64,000 nt of DNA from Bacteroidales bacterium (GTDB lineage Bacteria > Bacteroidota > Bacteroidia > Bacteroidales > UBA932). Below, piece after piece: positions 28,058-35,753 of this stretch (its first letter is position 1; each line of letters opens with the position of its first letter). The notes below the pieces were generated by a model. The model was not told where the DNA came from. It saw nothing but the letters and a program-made list of their open reading frames with translations, and searched no databases. Position numbers and translations under genes: made by a program. The stretch spans positions 1 to 64,000 of the forward strand of contig SUYY01000003.1 in the NCBI GenBank assembly GCA_015060205.1. Direction: 5' to 3'.

Positions 28058-28087
28058 CAAAAGTAAACTTTTTTTATGAGATTTCAA
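28058..28087 (-). promoter_or_regulatory. Consensus Bacteroidota promoter for pckA (TTG-N19-TACTTTTG)
   Basis: On the minus strand TTG (28087-28085) is followed by exactly 19 bp and TACTTTTG (28065-28058). The predicted leader is about 40 nt. The promoter overlaps the region upstream of recQ. Confidence 0.75.
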
Positions 28088-28110
28088 CCACTGTTGCTAC
28101 AAAATTTTGT

Positions 28111-28118
28111 TACATTTG
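28111..28118 (+). promoter_or_regulatory. Bacteroidota -7 element (TACATTTG) for recQ
   Basis: TACATTTG lies downstream of the farthest in-frame recQ ATG (28076) and 2 bp before another (28121). Both would be excluded from, or at the very edge of, the transcript, supporting a start at 28169. Confidence 0.55.
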
Positions 28119-28168
28119 CAATGCAACAGCAAGGTAATGAAATTCCCGTGCCGAATATTGAAAAGCAG

Positions 28169-29878
28169 ATGACCAGGCCGCTTGAAATTCTTAAAGAATA
28201 TTGGGGTTATGACTCTTTCCGTCCTATGCAGGAGGAAATAGTCAATTCCGCTCTTGAAGGCAGGGATGTCCTTGCCATATTGCCTACAGGTGGAGGCAAG
28301 TCGGTATGCTTTCAGGTGCCTGCGCTGATACGGGAAGGGATAGCGATTGTCATCACACCTCTTATTGCCCTGATGAAGGACCAGGTGCAGAATCTCAACG
28401 ACAGGGGCATCAAGGCTCTCTGCGTCAATGCGGGTATGAGTCATAGAGAAGTGGAGACTTCCCTGAACAATGCCGCATACGGAGATTTCAAGTTCCTCTA
28501 TGTCTCTCCCGAACGCCTCGGTACCAGGATGTTCCGCAATTTCCTCATGGAGATGAATGTCTCCTATATTGTGGTTGACGAGGCTCACTGCATTTCCCAA
28601 TGGGGGTATGATTTCCGTCCGGACTATCTTGAGATCGGGCGTCTGAGGGAACTTGTTGATGCGCCTGTGATAGCATTGACGGCAACTGCTACCGAGAAGG
28701 TCTCCGTTGACATCATGGACCGCCTGGGATTCAAGGAACCTAACCTTCTGAAAAGCGGATTCGAACGTCCGAATCTTTCCTATATCGTAAGGAAGTGCGA
28801 AGACAAACTGGGACAGATGCTCAATATCTGTGCAAGCATCGCAGGCACCGGCATCGTCTATGTCCGGAGCAGAAGAAAGACCGAAGAACTTGCTGCATAT
28901 CTTGCTTCCAACGGGATAAGTTCCTCGTTCTATCATGCTGGTCTCGGTCCTGACACAAGGGCGGAAAGGCAAAGTCTGTGGAAGAGCGGAAAGATCAGGG
29001 TGATGGTGTGTACCAATGCGTTCGGCATGGGAATCGACAAGCCGGATGTCCGTTTTGTCGTGCATTTCGACGTTCCGGACAGTCCCGAATCATATTTTCA
29101 GGAAGCGGGCAGGGGAGGACGTGACGGTAAGAGGAGTTTTGCCGTACTTCTCTGGAACTCAGGCGACCTGAGGCGTCTGCATCAGATTGAGACAATCTCT
29201 TTCCCTTCTCTGGAATATATGGAGGATATATATCATAAGATCCATGCCTATTATGAGATTCCTTACGACACCGGGGCTGGAAGACAGTTGAAGTTCGATC
29301 TTGAGGAGTTCTGCCGCAGATACGGTCTTCAACGTCAGCCGGTATATTATTCCATCCTTTATATGGAGAGGACAGGCCACTTGACATTTTCGGAAGATGT
29401 GGACATAAATACCAAGGTGCAGGTCATGGTGGACAGAAACGACCTTTATGACATTGATTTCGACGAGGGGAGGATGCCTGTCATTCTTGATCTGCTGATG
29501 AGAAGATATACAGGACTCTTCTCCTGGCCGGTACCTGTCGATGAGGAGTATGTCGCCTCCAGGGCAGGAGTGACGGTGCCGGTACTCAGGCAACTGCTGT
29601 ACAGGCTTTCTCTTGAACACGTCATCAGATATGTTCCGGCCGACCATGCCACAGTCATATTCCTCCACCATGACCGTCTCAGACAGAAGAACCTCAATCT
29701 GGATCCGGAGAGATATGCTCTACTGAAGGCATCATGCAGTGAGCGCATTGCGAAAATGACCGGCTATATACAGCAAGAAGATACATGCAGGAGCACATAT
29801 CTTCTTGAATATTTCGGTCAGGAGGGCAGTGAGGACTGCCGTACCTGCGATGTGTGTCGTTCAAAAGCAAAGGCCTGA
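28169..29878 (+). CDS. recQ: ATP-dependent DNA helicase RecQ
   Basis: RecQ is a 3'-5' helicase of recombination and fork repair. It has YWGYDSFRPMQEEIV (Q-motif region), Walker A LPTGGGKSVCFQ, VVDEAHCISQWGYDFRPDY (DEAH and aromatic loop), ALTATATEKV, TNAFGMGIDKPDVRFVVH and QEAGRGGRDG, then a RecQ-Ct zinc-binding/winged-helix region ending in CRTCDVC. An HRDC domain is not visible, making it a shorter form of about 569 aa. I choose the ATG at 28169 because the likely promoter (28111-28118) excludes the upstream ATGs and homologues start near EILKEYWGY. It abuts the convergent acyltransferase stop codon to stop codon. Confidence 0.95.
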   Translation: MTRPLEILKEYWGYDSFRPMQEEIVNSALEGRDVLAILPTGGGKSVCFQVPALIREGIAIVITPLIALMKDQVQNLNDRGIKALCVNAGMSHREVETSLNNAAYGDFKFLYVSPERLGTRMFRNFLMEMNVSYIVVDEAHCISQWGYDFRPDYLEIGRLRELVDAPVIALTATATEKVSVDIMDRLGFKEPNLLKSGFERPNLSYIVRKCEDKLGQMLNICASIAGTGIVYVRSRRKTEELAAYLASNGISSSFYHAGLGPDTRAERQSLWKSGKIRVMVCTNAFGMGIDKPDVRFVVHFDVPDSPESYFQEAGRGGRDGKRSFAVLLWNSGDLRRLHQIETISFPSLEYMEDIYHKIHAYYEIPYDTGAGRQLKFDLEEFCRRYGLQRQPVYYSILYMERTGHLTFSEDVDINTKVQVMVDRNDLYDIDFDEGRMPVILDLLMRRYTGLFSWPVPVDEEYVASRAGVTVPVLRQLLYRLSLEHVIRYVPADHATVIFLHHDRLRQKNLNLDPERYALLKASCSERIAKMTGYIQQEDTCRSTYLLEYFGQEGSEDCRTCDVCRSKAKA

Positions 29879-31237
29879 TTATCCGATGATACTGTCCAGG
29901 CTGCTATATATGCTGCTTCTGAGTTCACGCAGTTCCTTCACCTTGGCGCGGTTCTTCCTTGCGTTGAAGTTGCATGTTCCTATGAACTTGAGGAAAAGCC
30001 TGATGTAGTTCCAGGCAAGTACAAACATTACCGGGAATGCCAGGAAGTATCCGAGTGCCCACCAGAAGTTTGCGAATATCCAGATGAATATTAGCGGGAT
30101 GAACAGACAGATAGGCACTGTGACAAGCGCACTTACCGCTACATTGAACGAACTTACGAACATCTGGTCCTTGATGAGTTTCTTGAGGAAGATCTCAGGG
30201 ATGATGAACAGAAGTGCGGTAGGGATGATTGAGACGATAAAAAGAGGAAGCAGAACGATCAGTCCCAGACCCCTGAGGATGGCGGATCCGGCTCCCGGAT
30301 TCTTCTGGAAGAGCCAGTCTCTGATGTTAATGTCTTTCATTCCTTTCTTCAGAGCGGCTGTATCCTTGTATATCTGAGCCATCTCTTCAGGATGTTCTTC
30401 TGTAGCCTTCTGAAGATCATTCACGAGACTCTGGTCGGACAGAAGTCGGGATGGAAGATAGTTGAACTTGAATCCACGTCGTTTTGCATAGTTCTTTCCA
30501 TATCCGTTTTCGCGGAGGAAATCGATCTGGTCATAGTTTTCAAGGTCATCCACGTGGAGCATCATCTCCTTGATGGCTTCACGTACAATCTGGTTTATCT
30601 CCATCATGGTCTCGCGCGGAGCCTCCTGATAGCGCTCGTAGAACGGCTGCAGGGATATAGGCTTTCCAAATCGGATGAGCATTTCCGTTCTTGCGTGGAA
30701 ATAGTTGGAGTAGTGGTTGCATGAAGGAAGAATCATGATATCCTTCTTGAACTCCATCTTTTCCGCTGCGGCGAAAGCAATTCTCAGATATCCGAGTTTG
30801 AATTTTCCGAGCCATCTCTTGTCCTGATGGTCAGCCTCGGGGTAGAGCATCAGTGTCTCACCGTCGTTGAGTGCCTTGCCTGCGTCATCGAATGTCTCCT
30901 GGTTCCTTGCAACTGCAGACAGTCCCTCGTGGCTCATCCTGTATGCAGGGAGCAGTCCCATCGCTCTGAGTGCCTTGTTGAATATCGGATTCTTGAACAC
31001 GTTGGCGCGTGCGATGAAGTTCATTCTTCTGTCAGTCAGTTGAAGACAGACGCATAAAGGGTCGTTGAGACAGTTCTGATGATTTGATACTACGACAAGA
31101 GGGATGCCGTTTGTGGGAACGTTCTCCAGCCCAAGCACATGCTCTTTTCTGAAGTATAGTCCTGAATTCACATATTGGAGATATGCGCGGAATGCTTTGA
31201 GAAAAAGCGAATGTTCTCTAGGTTTATTGTTTCTCAT
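29879..31237 (-). CDS. 1-acylglycerol-3-phosphate acyltransferase-like membrane protein (PlsC domain)
   Basis: The 452-aa protein has an N-terminal PlsC domain with the catalytic HX4D motif in VVSNHQNCLNDPL, the substrate motif YPEADHQD (a variant of the usual PEG block) and FGKPISLQPF. A C-terminal region carries two to four hydrophobic helices (about 325-420) and a basic tail. Acyl transfer to a phospholipid or glycolipid precursor at the inner membrane is the expected role. The length is about twice that of housekeeping PlsC, so it may act on another lipid such as an aminolipid or lipid A-type acceptor. Single-gene unit with its own promoter. Confidence 0.85.
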   Translation of the reverse strand: MRNNKPREHSLFLKAFRAYLQYVNSGLYFRKEHVLGLENVPTNGIPLVVVSNHQNCLNDPLCVCLQLTDRRMNFIARANVFKNPIFNKALRAMGLLPAYRMSHEGLSAVARNQETFDDAGKALNDGETLMLYPEADHQDKRWLGKFKLGYLRIAFAAAEKMEFKKDIMILPSCNHYSNYFHARTEMLIRFGKPISLQPFYERYQEAPRETMMEINQIVREAIKEMMLHVDDLENYDQIDFLRENGYGKNYAKRRGFKFNYLPSRLLSDQSLVNDLQKATEEHPEEMAQIYKDTAALKKGMKDINIRDWLFQKNPGAGSAILRGLGLIVLLPLFIVSIIPTALLFIIPEIFLKKLIKDQMFVSSFNVAVSALVTVPICLFIPLIFIWIFANFWWALGYFLAFPVMFVLAWNYIRLFLKFIGTCNFNARKNRAKVKELRELRSSIYSSLDSIIG

Positions 31238-31266
31238 TTTTAGGTATAGGGTTTTTGTACATTATG

Positions 31267-31274
31267 CAAATGTA
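31267..31274 (-). promoter_or_regulatory. Bacteroidota -7 element (TACATTTG) for the acyltransferase gene
   Basis: The minus strand reads TACATTTG about 30 bp upstream of the start codon, in the divergent gap with the response-regulator gene. Confidence 0.6.
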
Positions 31275-31325
31275 ATATTTTTATTCGAAAAATTCAAACT
31301 GCTTTTATTTCATCAATAAAATATA

Positions 31326-31333
31326 TACATTTG
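31326..31333 (+). promoter_or_regulatory. Bacteroidota -7 element (TACATTTG) for the two-component operon
   Basis: TACATTTG lies 21 bp upstream of the response-regulator ATG. It uses the same 8-mer as the divergent acyltransferase promoter. Confidence 0.6.
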
Positions 31334-31354
31334 TACTGATAGAAAATATGACCT

Positions 31355-32041
31355 ATGGACAGAAAAATCCTTATTGTTGACGATGAGGCGGATATCCGCG
31401 ATATTCTTCAGTTCAATCTTGAAAATGCCGGTTTCAATGTGGAATGTGCCTCATCTGCAGAAGATGCTCTGGAAATGCTCTCAGACAGGCATAGTCTTAT
31501 ACTTCTGGATGTGATGATGCATGGCATGTCCGGTTTTCAGATGGCCACCCTGCTTCGTGAACGAGGCAATCTTACTCCTATCATATTCCTGACCGCCAAG
31601 GATACCCAGGACGATCTTCTGACCGGGTTTTCTGCCGGTGCTGATGATTATATCCCGAAGCCATTCTCCATTCAGGAGGTGATTGCAAGAGTCAATGCTG
31701 TCTTGAGACGTAGCGAGGCTGTGTCTCTTCTGTCATCGAGCAAGGATGTGGTGAAGGTAGGAAAAGTGGAGATAGATGTGCAGAAGAAGACGGTGACTGT
31801 GAACGGTGAGCAGGTCCAGTTTTCCAAGAAGGAGTTCGAGATTCTCAACATGCTTGCTTCCAATACAGGAAAGATATTCTCCAGAGACGACCTCATTACA
31901 GAACTCTGGAAGGATGCTCCATATGTCCTGGACAGGACTGTGGATGTGCATATTGCGAGAATACGTTCAAAACTCGGCGAGTGCAAGGCTTATCTGACAA
32001 ACCGTTCGGGTTATGGTTATACCTTCAATTCTGTGGACTGA
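31355..32041 (+). CDS. OmpR/PhoB-family response regulator
   Basis: The 228-aa protein has an N-terminal receiver domain (ILIVDDEADIRD; phosphoacceptor Asp in LILLDVMMHGMSG; FLTAKD; DDYIPKPF) and a C-terminal winged-helix DNA-binding domain (FSKKEFEILNMLASNTGKIF ... VDVHIARIRSKLGECKAYL). It is a transcription factor controlled by phosphorylation. The partner histidine kinase starts one base after its stop. The regulon cannot be read from the window, though PhoB-like sequence similarity is noticeable. Confidence 0.95.
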   Translation: MDRKILIVDDEADIRDILQFNLENAGFNVECASSAEDALEMLSDRHSLILLDVMMHGMSGFQMATLLRERGNLTPIIFLTAKDTQDDLLTGFSAGADDYIPKPFSIQEVIARVNAVLRRSEAVSLLSSSKDVVKVGKVEIDVQKKTVTVNGEQVQFSKKEFEILNMLASNTGKIFSRDDLITELWKDAPYVLDRTVDVHIARIRSKLGECKAYLTNRSGYGYTFNSVD

Positions 32042-32042
32042 T

Positions 32043-32837
32043 ATGGTGTTCTTATGGTTATTCATCATAGCGGTGGTGACAATCATTCTTGTCGTCACCC
32101 TGCTTATGCGCTATCTCAAAGAAGAAAATATCAGAAGCAGCAAGAAGAATACATTGCTGAAGAAGCAGATGACCAGCAATATCGCGCATGAACTCAGGAC
32201 TCCCGTCACAAGCATACGCGGATATCTTGAGACTCTCCTCGCATGTCCTGATATGCCTCAGGAAAAAAAGAAAGTCTTTCTGGAGAGGGCCTACAACCAG
32301 ACACTGCGTCTTTCGGAACTGATAAGCGATATGGCGCTGATAAGCAAGATAGAGGAGAAATCTTCCAATTTCAAGAAGGCGGAAATTGATTTCTATGATG
32401 TTGCCAAGGAGGTCTTCGATGAGTTCAGTGAAAGGACCGCTTCCGGAGGAATCACGGTGGAGAATACTGTCATGCCCGGATCCATGATGACGGCAAACAG
32501 GACCCTCATATATTCGATATTGAGAAATCTTGTGGAAAACAGTCTCAAATATGCAGGTCCGCAAGTGACAATACATCTGGAAAGTTTCTATATACCGTCT
32601 GACAAATGCTACTACATGACATATTATGACACGGGTGCCGGTGTGCCGGAAGAACATCTGGAACGGATATTTGAAAGATTCTATCGTGTCTCCGAGGGAA
32701 GAACCCGTGATGACGGCGGGTCAGGTCTGGGTCTGTCCATAGTGAGGAATGCAGTGGCGTTCCATGGCGGGAAGATCCGCGTGTCAAACAGGGAAGAGGG
32801 CGGACTCCAGTTTCAATTTACTATAATGAGAGGATAA
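32043..32837 (+). CDS. Sensor histidine kinase, minimal single-helix form
   Basis: The 264-aa protein has one N-terminal membrane helix (MVFLWLFIIAVVTIILVVTLL), then a HisKA dimerisation domain with phosphoacceptor His in SNIAHELRTPVTSIRGYLE, and HATPase_c with the N-box NLVENSLKYAG, G1 YDTGAGVPEEHLERIFERFY and G2 GGSGLGLSIV. It has no periplasmic or PAS sensor, so signal input probably comes through the membrane helix or a partner protein, as in PhoR-like minimal kinases. The longer in-frame extension overlaps the response regulator, so I start at the ATG one base after that stop. Confidence 0.9.
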   Translation: MVFLWLFIIAVVTIILVVTLLMRYLKEENIRSSKKNTLLKKQMTSNIAHELRTPVTSIRGYLETLLACPDMPQEKKKVFLERAYNQTLRLSELISDMALISKIEEKSSNFKKAEIDFYDVAKEVFDEFSERTASGGITVENTVMPGSMMTANRTLIYSILRNLVENSLKYAGPQVTIHLESFYIPSDKCYYMTYYDTGAGVPEEHLERIFERFYRVSEGRTRDDGGSGLGLSIVRNAVAFHGGKIRVSNREEGGLQFQFTIMRG

Positions 32838-32848
32838 ATGCCTGTTAC

Positions 32849-32927
32849 AAAAAAAAATGAGACTTCGCCGCTCTCGCGGGGACGTCTCATACTAACCACA
32901 TAATTAATAACACTAAAACTAATAACC
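32849..32927 (-). ncRNA. Orphan small RNA candidate with intrinsic terminator
   Basis: A consensus promoter on the minus strand (32962-32933) drives a transcript of about 80 nt with no convincing open reading frame. It has an AU-rich 5' half and ends in a strong hairpin, ATGAGAC / GTCTCAT (32884-32890 with 32857-32863), containing an inner CCGC/GCGG stem and followed by nine T residues on the minus strand. The T-run is on the minus strand only, so this hairpin is not the terminator of the upstream plus-strand kinase gene. I do not recognise an Rfam family. Confidence 0.65.
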
Positions 32928-32932
32928 GAGTG

Positions 32933-32962
32933 CAAAGGTAAGGACTTTTGACATTCCCGCAA
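32933..32962 (-). promoter_or_regulatory. Consensus Bacteroidota promoter of the orphan small RNA (TTG-N19-TACCTTTG)
   Basis: On the minus strand TTG (32962-32960) is followed by exactly 19 bp and TACCTTTG (32940-32933). There is no protein-coding gene downstream on this strand until the kinase antisense region. Confidence 0.75.
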
Positions 32963-32997
32963 TAGTTTCGCGGTTAATAAATTGTTACAAATGCATT

Positions 32998-33031
32998 AAT
33001 CGGCTTCGGATACCCTCTGAGGCCGATTTTC
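32998..33031 (+). terminator. Intrinsic terminator-like hairpin upstream of the thr promoter
   Basis: AATCGGC (32998-33004) pairs with GCCGATT (33022-33028), extended by a T-G and a T-A pair, and a short T-run follows. It would end plus-strand transcripts from the two-component operon before the thr promoter. Confidence 0.55.
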
Positions 33032-33063
33032 ATCATTTATATATTGAAAAAATTTGTCTTTTA

Positions 33064-33094
33064 CTTGCAGATGTTAAGAAATGTCCTAAATTTG
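33064..33094 (+). promoter_or_regulatory. Consensus Bacteroidota promoter of the thr operon (CTTG-N19-TAAATTTG)
   Basis: CTTG (33064-33067), exactly 19 bp, then TAAATTTG (33087-33094). Predicted transcription start near 33101, giving a leader of about 280 nt before thrB. Confidence 0.8.
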
Positions 33095-33107
33095 CAACCC
33101 GTAACAT

Positions 33108-33218
33108 ATGAAAGTTGTGATGTATTCTTATCTTTATATAACAGGGATCGGTCTGGGCGTGTCTTACGGCATTTCCACGATTACCGGCATTACAACCATT
33201 ACCCCTTGGGGGTTATAG
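33108..33218 (+). CDS. thrL: thr operon leader peptide (36 codons, Thr/Ile-rich)
   Basis: A short frame of 36 codons starts just after the predicted transcription start and ends TAG. Its C-terminal part reads GISTITGITTITPWGL, with Thr and Ile codons densely alternating (ACG, ATT, ACC, ATT, ACA, ACC, ATT, ACC). This is the composition of threonine-operon attenuator peptides, which sense charged tRNA-Thr and tRNA-Ile. A second in-frame ATG at 33120 is an equally good start. The terminator-like hairpin overlaps the last codons. Downstream come thrB and thrC. The peptide was not found by homology but by its position and composition. Confidence 0.8.
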   Translation: MKVVMYSYLYITGIGLGVSYGISTITGITTITPWGL

Positions 33219-33227
33219 TTTTCTTTT
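33201..33227 (+). terminator. Candidate attenuator terminator overlapping the thr leader peptide end
   Basis: ACCCC (33201-33205) pairs with GGGGT (33209-33213) around a 3-base loop and is followed by TTTTCTTTT (33219-33227). A ribosome stalled on the preceding Thr/Ile codons would cover the left arm and block hairpin formation. Confidence 0.55.
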
Positions 33228-33257
33228 GTCGTTCTGGATGCCCAGGTTGCATACGAC
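33228..33257 (+). other. Second hairpin in the thr leader
   Basis: Nested stems GTCGT/ACGAC (33228-33232 with 33253-33257) and CTGG/CCAG lie just after the U-tract. No T-run follows. It may be part of the alternative folding of the leader. Confidence 0.35.
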
Positions 33258-33382
33258 GACGCAGTTTCAACAATCATATTTCAATCAAATGGACCGGTAT
33301 GCTTATGTCAGGTTCCCCGATATGTGCCTGAATCGATATCTGCCGGTGACAATGTTTAATAAATCGGACAAAAATTGATAGC

Positions 33383-34330
33383 ATGAAAAAGAATGTCAGG
33401 GTCTTTGCACCCGGAACAGTAGCAAATATGGGATGTGGCTTCGATGTCATGGGTATGACTTTGAATGGTGTCGGCGACATCGTGTCGGTAAGTGTCAGTG
33501 AGGGAGACGGACTGGTTATAGAGAACAGAAGCAATGTGGAACTTCCGACAGAATTGGATAAGAATGTCATCACTCCGGCAGTCAGGGCATTGATGAAGGA
33601 ATTCGGCGAGCCGAGGATGATCGAAGTGATTGTGGAGCATAAGATTTCTCCGGGCAGCGGTATAGGTTCAAGTGCCGCTTCAAGTGCCGCAGCGGTATAC
33701 GCCTTGAACGAGGCTCTGGACTGTCCGTTTTCACCTGAGAAACTCGTGGAGTTCGCAATGGAAGGAGAAAAACTTATCAGTGGCGGAACTCCTCATGCCG
33801 ACAATGTGGGTCCTGCAATCCTTGGCGGTGTCGTCCTGATGAGAGGCTATGAGCCGTTGGATATAGTAAGGCTTCCGGTTCCGGACAATTTCTTCTGTTC
33901 GGTAGTGCATCCGGACATCATGGTAAGTACCAAGGATGCCCGTGCGGTGCTTCCTAAGGATATCGCATTGAGACTTGCAGTCAAGCAGTGGGGAAATGTG
34001 GCAGGTGTGGTGGCCGGTCTTGCTCTGAAGGATGTATACCTCATAGGCAGAGCGATGGTGGATTCTGTCATAGAGCCGCATCGTAAACGCTTCATCCCAG
34101 GATTTGATGAACTTCGCTCCAAGGTTCTTGCGGGTGGTGCCCTGTCAGTGAACATTTCCGGCTCGGGTCCTTCCGTGTTTGCAGTATCTCCGGACATGGA
34201 GACGGCATCTAAGGTAGGTGAGACCATGAGCCGCCATTTCGCCGATATGGGAATCGGTTCAGACCTGTATGTCGGTACTGTTTCAAATCAGGGTGCCAGA
34301 GTACTTAATTCATCACTCTCATCACGTTAA
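33383..34330 (+). CDS. thrB: Homoserine kinase (GHMP family)
   Basis: ThrB phosphorylates L-homoserine for threonine synthesis. The 315-aa GHMP kinase has RVFAPGTVANMGCGFDVMG at the N-terminus, the ATP-binding motif ISPGSGIGSSAASSAAAV, PHADNVGPAILGG and the C-terminal GHMP motif VNISGSGPSVFAV. It is preceded by a roughly 280-nt leader with an attenuator-like peptide and hairpin, and followed after 11 bp by thrC. No aspartokinase/homoserine dehydrogenase gene is in the window, so thrA is presumably elsewhere. Confidence 0.96.
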   Translation: MKKNVRVFAPGTVANMGCGFDVMGMTLNGVGDIVSVSVSEGDGLVIENRSNVELPTELDKNVITPAVRALMKEFGEPRMIEVIVEHKISPGSGIGSSAASSAAAVYALNEALDCPFSPEKLVEFAMEGEKLISGGTPHADNVGPAILGGVVLMRGYEPLDIVRLPVPDNFFCSVVHPDIMVSTKDARAVLPKDIALRLAVKQWGNVAGVVAGLALKDVYLIGRAMVDSVIEPHRKRFIPGFDELRSKVLAGGALSVNISGSGPSVFAVSPDMETASKVGETMSRHFADMGIGSDLYVGTVSNQGARVLNSSLSSR

Positions 34331-34341
34331 TTCAGAATATC

Positions 34342-35622
34342 ATGAAATATTATAGCACAAGAGACAAGGAAAGGAAGAATCCGTTTTCATTGAAGGATGC
34401 CGCCTTCGCCGGACTGGCTCCGGACGGTGGACTTTTCATCCCGGAACATATCCCTGAGGTGGATATGGACAAGGTTGAGGAACTTGCATCGAAGTCATAT
34501 GCCGACATGGCGGTTTATCTCGCACAGACCGTCTTTGATGACATCCCTGCAGAGGATATGGATGCCCTCGTGAGGGATGCATATGATTTCCCGATAGAAC
34601 TGAATTCGATTGCTGAAGGTCTCTACAATCTCGAACTGTTCCATGGACCTACATACGCATTCAAGGATTTCGGTGCCCGTTTCATGGGAAGGATGCTCGG
34701 CTATCTTGGTGATGGTGAGCCTATTACCATATTGGCGGCAACTTCCGGAGATACAGGCAGTGCTGTTGCACACGGATTCTACGGAGTGGATAATGTAAGG
34801 GTTGTCATACTTTATCCGGACGGAAAGGTAAGTCCTCTTCAGGAGGCTCAGATGACCACATTGGGCGGAAATATCCAGCCTTTGAAGGTGGACGGAAACT
34901 TCGACGACTGCCAGCGTCTGGTCAAGACCATGTTCAAGGATGAGGAACTCCGCAGCAAGATACGCATTACTTCTGCAAACTCTATCAATCTTCTCAGGTG
35001 GCTGCCTCAGTCATTCTATTATTTCTATGCTTATTGTCAATGGAAGAAACGCACTGGCAGAACAGATCCTGTTGTTGTAGTTCCAAGTGGCAACTATGGC
35101 AATCTCGCTGCCGGAATGTTTGCAAAGCGTATGGGACTTCCTGTGGCAGGCTTTGTTGCCGCTTCAAATGCAAACGATGTTGTGCCTGAATATCTGATGA
35201 CCGGTGAATATCGTCCACGCGCGTCAGTTAGGACTGTTGCAAATGCTATGGATGTCGGTGATCCGAGCAATTTCGAGAGGATGCTCTGGCTCTGCAATGA
35301 CTCTTATGATATGATGAAGTCGGAGATTCGTGGATATTCGTGCAGCGACTCACAGATTCTCGATGCGATAAAGGACATATATGAGAGTTACGGTTATATA
35401 TCAGATCCGCATAGTGCAGTCGGTTATCTCGCTACCAGACATTATTCTTCAGACGGATTCTGGTTGTCAACTGCGCATGCTGCGAAGTTCTGTGAGGTCA
35501 TAGAACGTGCAATCTCGCGCATGCCTGAGTTGCCTTCAGGACTTTCGCTTGCGATGAAGCGCGAAAAGCAGTTTACAAGAATTTCCTCTAAGGACAAGGA
35601 CCTCGTTGACTTCCTCCTGTAG
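34342..35622 (+). CDS. thrC: Threonine synthase
   Basis: ThrC is the PLP enzyme converting O-phosphohomoserine to L-threonine. The 426-aa product starts MKYYSTRDKERKNPFSLKDA (typical of the fold-type II class with an N-terminal YYSTR motif) and has the PLP lysine in LFHGPTYAFKDFGARFMG, the phosphate-binding ATSGDTGSAVAHGF, and VVPSGNYGNLAAGMFAKRMG. It ends in a hairpin terminator that overlaps its own stop codon. Together with thrB it forms a two-gene operon under the attenuator leader. Confidence 0.97.
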   Translation: MKYYSTRDKERKNPFSLKDAAFAGLAPDGGLFIPEHIPEVDMDKVEELASKSYADMAVYLAQTVFDDIPAEDMDALVRDAYDFPIELNSIAEGLYNLELFHGPTYAFKDFGARFMGRMLGYLGDGEPITILAATSGDTGSAVAHGFYGVDNVRVVILYPDGKVSPLQEAQMTTLGGNIQPLKVDGNFDDCQRLVKTMFKDEELRSKIRITSANSINLLRWLPQSFYYFYAYCQWKKRTGRTDPVVVVPSGNYGNLAAGMFAKRMGLPVAGFVAASNANDVVPEYLMTGEYRPRASVRTVANAMDVGDPSNFERMLWLCNDSYDMMKSEIRGYSCSDSQILDAIKDIYESYGYISDPHSAVGYLATRHYSSDGFWLSTAHAAKFCEVIERAISRMPELPSGLSLAMKREKQFTRISSKDKDLVDFLL

Positions 35623-35633
35623 GAAGTCTTTTT
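35608..35633 (+). terminator. Intrinsic terminator overlapping the thrC stop codon
   Basis: GACTTCC / GGAAGTC (7 bp; 35608-35614 with 35622-35628) with a 7-base loop that contains most of the TAG stop, then TTTTT. Confidence 0.85.
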
Positions 35634-35653
35634 GATAAATTTCGTCCTCCATA

Positions 35654-35684
35654 TTTGCAGATTCAAATATTATCTTTATATTTG
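35654..35684 (+). promoter_or_regulatory. Consensus Bacteroidota promoter of ferritin (TTTG-N19-TATATTTG)
   Basis: TTTG (35654-35657), 19 bp, TATATTTG (35677-35684). The leader before the ferritin ATG would be about 63 nt and is AT-rich. Confidence 0.8.
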
Positions 35685-35753
35685 CAATGTAATTAATTTT
35701 GAATGTTTCAAAATTGGCATAATTTAAGTAACCCGTCTATAAAAAAGAAAATT

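Noticed and set aside
28076..28168. Upstream ATGs (28076, 28121) as the recQ start
   Set aside because: The first overlaps the pckA promoter and precedes the recQ promoter; the added residues are not like RecQ.
28097..29065. 322-codon minus-strand open frame opposite recQ
   Set aside because: Antisense shadow of conserved helicase motifs, without domain or signal.
33289..33378. 29-codon open frame between the thr attenuator hairpin and thrB
   Set aside because: No Thr/Ile enrichment, no Shine-Dalgarno, and probably chance in an untranslated leader; it might still matter for folding.
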